A DNA stretch of 64,000 bases. Source: Robinsoniella peoriensis (GTDB lineage Bacteria; Bacillota; Clostridia; Lachnospirales; Lachnospiraceae). Made by a program: the position numbers and the translations under genes. The notes below the pieces were generated by a model. The model saw nothing but the letters and a program-made list of their open reading frames with translations, ran no database searches and was not told the origin of the DNA. Below, one piece after another: positions 62,386-64,000 of this stretch (position 1 is its first letter; the number at the start of each line of letters is the position of its first letter). The stretch is from assembly GCF_042680125.1 (NCBI RefSeq), contig NZ_JBHTNY010000025.1; one strand, 5' to 3'.

Positions 62386-63687
62386 ATGATAAAGATCAAC
62401 TATATGTCCACTTTGTTTGTTGGTATTGATGTAAGTTCCAAATCCAACGTTGTATGTGCCATCGACTTCGATGAAAACAAATACATTTCTTCATCCTTTC
62501 AGAACAACCAGCCCGGGGCGGAAGAACTTGCCGCCATGATAGCTGACTGTATGGCACATCATAAAAACCTCAATGCGGTTGTGGCTACACTGGAAGCCAC
62601 CTCCATTTACAGCGTTCACATCGCCAATTTTCTGTCTACCTGTGAAACGCTCATGCCCTATCGCCCTTACGTGTTTTGTGTCAATCCAAAGATGACTGCA
62701 AACTACCGTAAATCTTATATTGGCATGGACAAGACAGATCCGCTTGATGCGTATCTCATCGCTGATTTTGCACGATGCGGACGTATTAAAAAATGTCAGC
62801 CATGGCGTGGCAGCCAGTTTCTGGCTCTAAAACGTCTGACCAGACACCACCTCCATCTTGCTGAGTGCATTACAAGAGAGAAAACCTATATGGTATCAAA
62901 TCTTTACTTGAAATTCAGTGAACTTCAGCTTCTGGATGATGATTCGCAGCCCTTTAGTAACCTGTATGGTGCTACTTCTTCCGCTGTTTTAACAGAATAC
63001 CTGTCTCCACAGGAGATTATCGATTCTTCCGAAGAAGTACTTCTGCAATTCCTTTCCCTGAAAAGCAGAAACCGCATCGCTGATCTATCAAAGACCTCTG
63101 AACTTCTAAAAAAAGCTGCAAGAGATTCTTATCGACTGGACAAATGCATGTATGAGCCGCTAAATGTTTCTTTAGCAAGTTCATTTAACTGTATCCATAC
63201 CTATCAAAAAGAAATGAAACTGGTAGATCAGGCAATCGAAAAAAGTATGAATGGCATGAATCCAAATGCATTTACTATCCTGAAATCCATTCCAGGAATA
63301 GGGCCTGTATGGGCTGCTGGTATGCTGTCTGAAATCGGCGATATTAATGTGTTTCACTCATCAGATGCACTTGCCAAGTATGCAGGCCTGACATGGCGAA
63401 AAAGCGATTCTGGAGATTTCTCATCAGAAGACAATCCGATTACCAGAGCTGGTAACGCCTATCTGCGTTACTATCTGGGTGAAGCTGCAAACAGCGTCAG
63501 GCGACACATACCGGAATATGGTGAATACTATGCTAAAAAATATGCTGAAGTAACCAAACATCAGCACAAGAGAGCACTCGCGCTTACATCTCGTAAATTT
63601 GTACGACTCGTTTTTGGTTTGCTGGTCAAAAACCAACTGTACACCGGCGAACAATTGGACGCCGAATATAATATTGAATCGAACTGA
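62386..63687 (+). CDS. IS110-family DEDD recombinase
   Basis: This 433-residue recombinase has the RuvC-like DEDD domain: FVGIDVSSKSNVVCAIDFDE (first Asp), VVATLEATSIYSVH (Glu) and DKTDPLDAYLIADFARCGRI (later Asp pair). The C-terminal Tnp domain has ILKSIPGIGPVWAAGMLSEI, YAGLTWRKSDSG and ITRAGNAYLRYYLGEAANSV with the candidate catalytic Ser. I chose ATG 62386 with AAGGAG 9 bases upstream; 15 further in-frame residues upstream lack a site. The enzyme would move the element under RNA guidance. The gene is intact. Confidence 0.93.
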   Translation: MIKINYMSTLFVGIDVSSKSNVVCAIDFDENKYISSSFQNNQPGAEELAAMIADCMAHHKNLNAVVATLEATSIYSVHIANFLSTCETLMPYRPYVFCVNPKMTANYRKSYIGMDKTDPLDAYLIADFARCGRIKKCQPWRGSQFLALKRLTRHHLHLAECITREKTYMVSNLYLKFSELQLLDDDSQPFSNLYGATSSAVLTEYLSPQEIIDSSEEVLLQFLSLKSRNRIADLSKTSELLKKAARDSYRLDKCMYEPLNVSLASSFNCIHTYQKEMKLVDQAIEKSMNGMNPNAFTILKSIPGIGPVWAAGMLSEIGDINVFHSSDALAKYAGLTWRKSDSGDFSSEDNPITRAGNAYLRYYLGEAANSVRRHIPEYGEYYAKKYAEVTKHQHKRALALTSRKFVRLVFGLLVKNQLYTGEQLDAEYNIESN

Positions 63688-63987
63688 TATTCGAAACTGA
63701 CTTCATTTTTTCGAATGTTTATTAAGTGCACCCTTTTTTCAGAAAAACATATCAAAATCTTTTTCATTTTAGTCTTGACATATCACCAGAATGCTTTCAT
63801 TTTTCGTTAGTGTATCACACCTAATGCGACATGTAGCTGTCGCATTAGAAAAAAACTTGGAACTAATTTACTCGAAGTACCAGAATATAATTCAGTTTAC
63901 AAAGTCATATTTTTGACCAGAGGGATAGGTTGTGGTGCAAAAGTATTTGGAAGTGTGATATTATAAATATAAAAAAGGGGATAAGTA
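63688..63987. other. Non-coding right end of IS110 and start of the next promoter region
   Basis: About 300 bases hold no gene. CTAATGCGACA (63821-63831) and TGTCGCATTAG (63838-63848) form a perfect 11-bp hairpin around TGTAGC. AT-rich sequence with possible promoter elements follows toward 63970. Confidence 0.5.
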
Positions 63988-64000
63988 ATGCAGATTGAGC
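63988..64000 (+). CDS. Start of a gene cut by the window end
   Basis: AAAAAGGGGATAAGTA precedes an ATG at 63988 and four codons (MQIE) run to the window edge. The ribosome site is good, but nothing can be said about the product. Confidence 0.35.

Larger units (their letters stand above)
62095..63850 (+). mobile_element. IS110-family insertion sequence (boundaries approximate)
   Basis: The element comprises a long non-coding left part (about 62095-62385), a DEDD recombinase gene and a non-coding right part. IS110 elements lack terminal inverted repeats, so the ends cannot be fixed from one copy. The right limit is set loosely at a perfect hairpin (63821-63848). Confidence 0.7.

Overview
The window looks like a chromosomal stretch of a gut-type Lachnospiraceae (low-GC Gram-positive, Clostridia). 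This rests on the style of the genes: lipoprotein sugar-binding proteins with long Thr/Glu/Ala linkers, YesN/YesM-type two-component pairs beside LplABC-like and Rbs-like transporters, BlaI/BlaR pairs, Rpn-type and IS110 elements, and cytoplasmic glycosidases without signal peptides. No rRNA or tRNA gene was seen. The window is almost entirely accessory metabolism.

Layout. 0-2.7 kb: small solitary genes (DUF3795, GNAT acetyltransferase, TetR regulator, SAM methyltransferase). 2.7-19.7 kb: a hemicellulose-oligosaccharide island with a frameshifted GH3, a URO-D-superfamily protein, a GH29 fucosidase, a YesN/YesM pair, an LplBC plus binding-protein importer, a GH52 beta-xylosidase, an iron alcohol dehydrogenase and a second URO-D protein. 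19.7-23.7 kb: a cobalamin riboswitch controlling a BtuF/C/D-type importer and a CGGC protein. 23.8-26.3 kb: a BlaR1-like/BlaI-like pair with its operator and a remnant of an arsenite/bile-acid-type transporter. 26.4-31.8 kb: a peptide/nickel-type ABC operon whose binding-protein gene is frameshifted. 31.8-34.2 kb: two large structured repeats in opposite orientation, repeat fragments and an Rpn-type nuclease gene. 34.3-51.2 kb: a ribose-type ABC system (DUF2291, RbsA, RbsC, RbsB) split by a second YesN/YesM pair and an orphan binding protein, ending in a 2300-residue secreted protein with three Sde182/nucleoside-hydrolase-like modules. 51.2-61.6 kb: a ROK-controlled regulon (NagB, MttB-like methyltransferase, ROK regulator, PfkB kinase, URO-D protein, GH4, sugar ABC importer). 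61.6-64 kb: an ABM-like protein and an IS110 element with a likely bridge-RNA leader.

How it fits together. Three themes recur. (1) Import of oligosaccharides followed by intracellular cleavage by GH3, GH29, GH52 and GH4. (2) Possible corrinoid/methyl-transfer chemistry: three URO-D-superfamily proteins and one MttB-like protein sit inside sugar operons, and a B12-riboswitch-controlled importer lies between them. No corrinoid-binding protein gene was seen. (3) Dedicated local regulators with recognisable DNA sites: three copies of a ROK operator each just downstream of a -10 box, and paired 21-bp direct repeats upstream of both halves of the Rbs-type cluster.

The most unusual object is the structured repeat near 31.8-32.9 kb. 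Two roughly 390-nt copies fold into the same branched hairpin with identical loops but different, mutually compensating stem sequences. One long stem is entirely different in sequence between copies and is still nearly or fully paired. This argues for selection on structure. I do not recognise it as a named RNA or element family.
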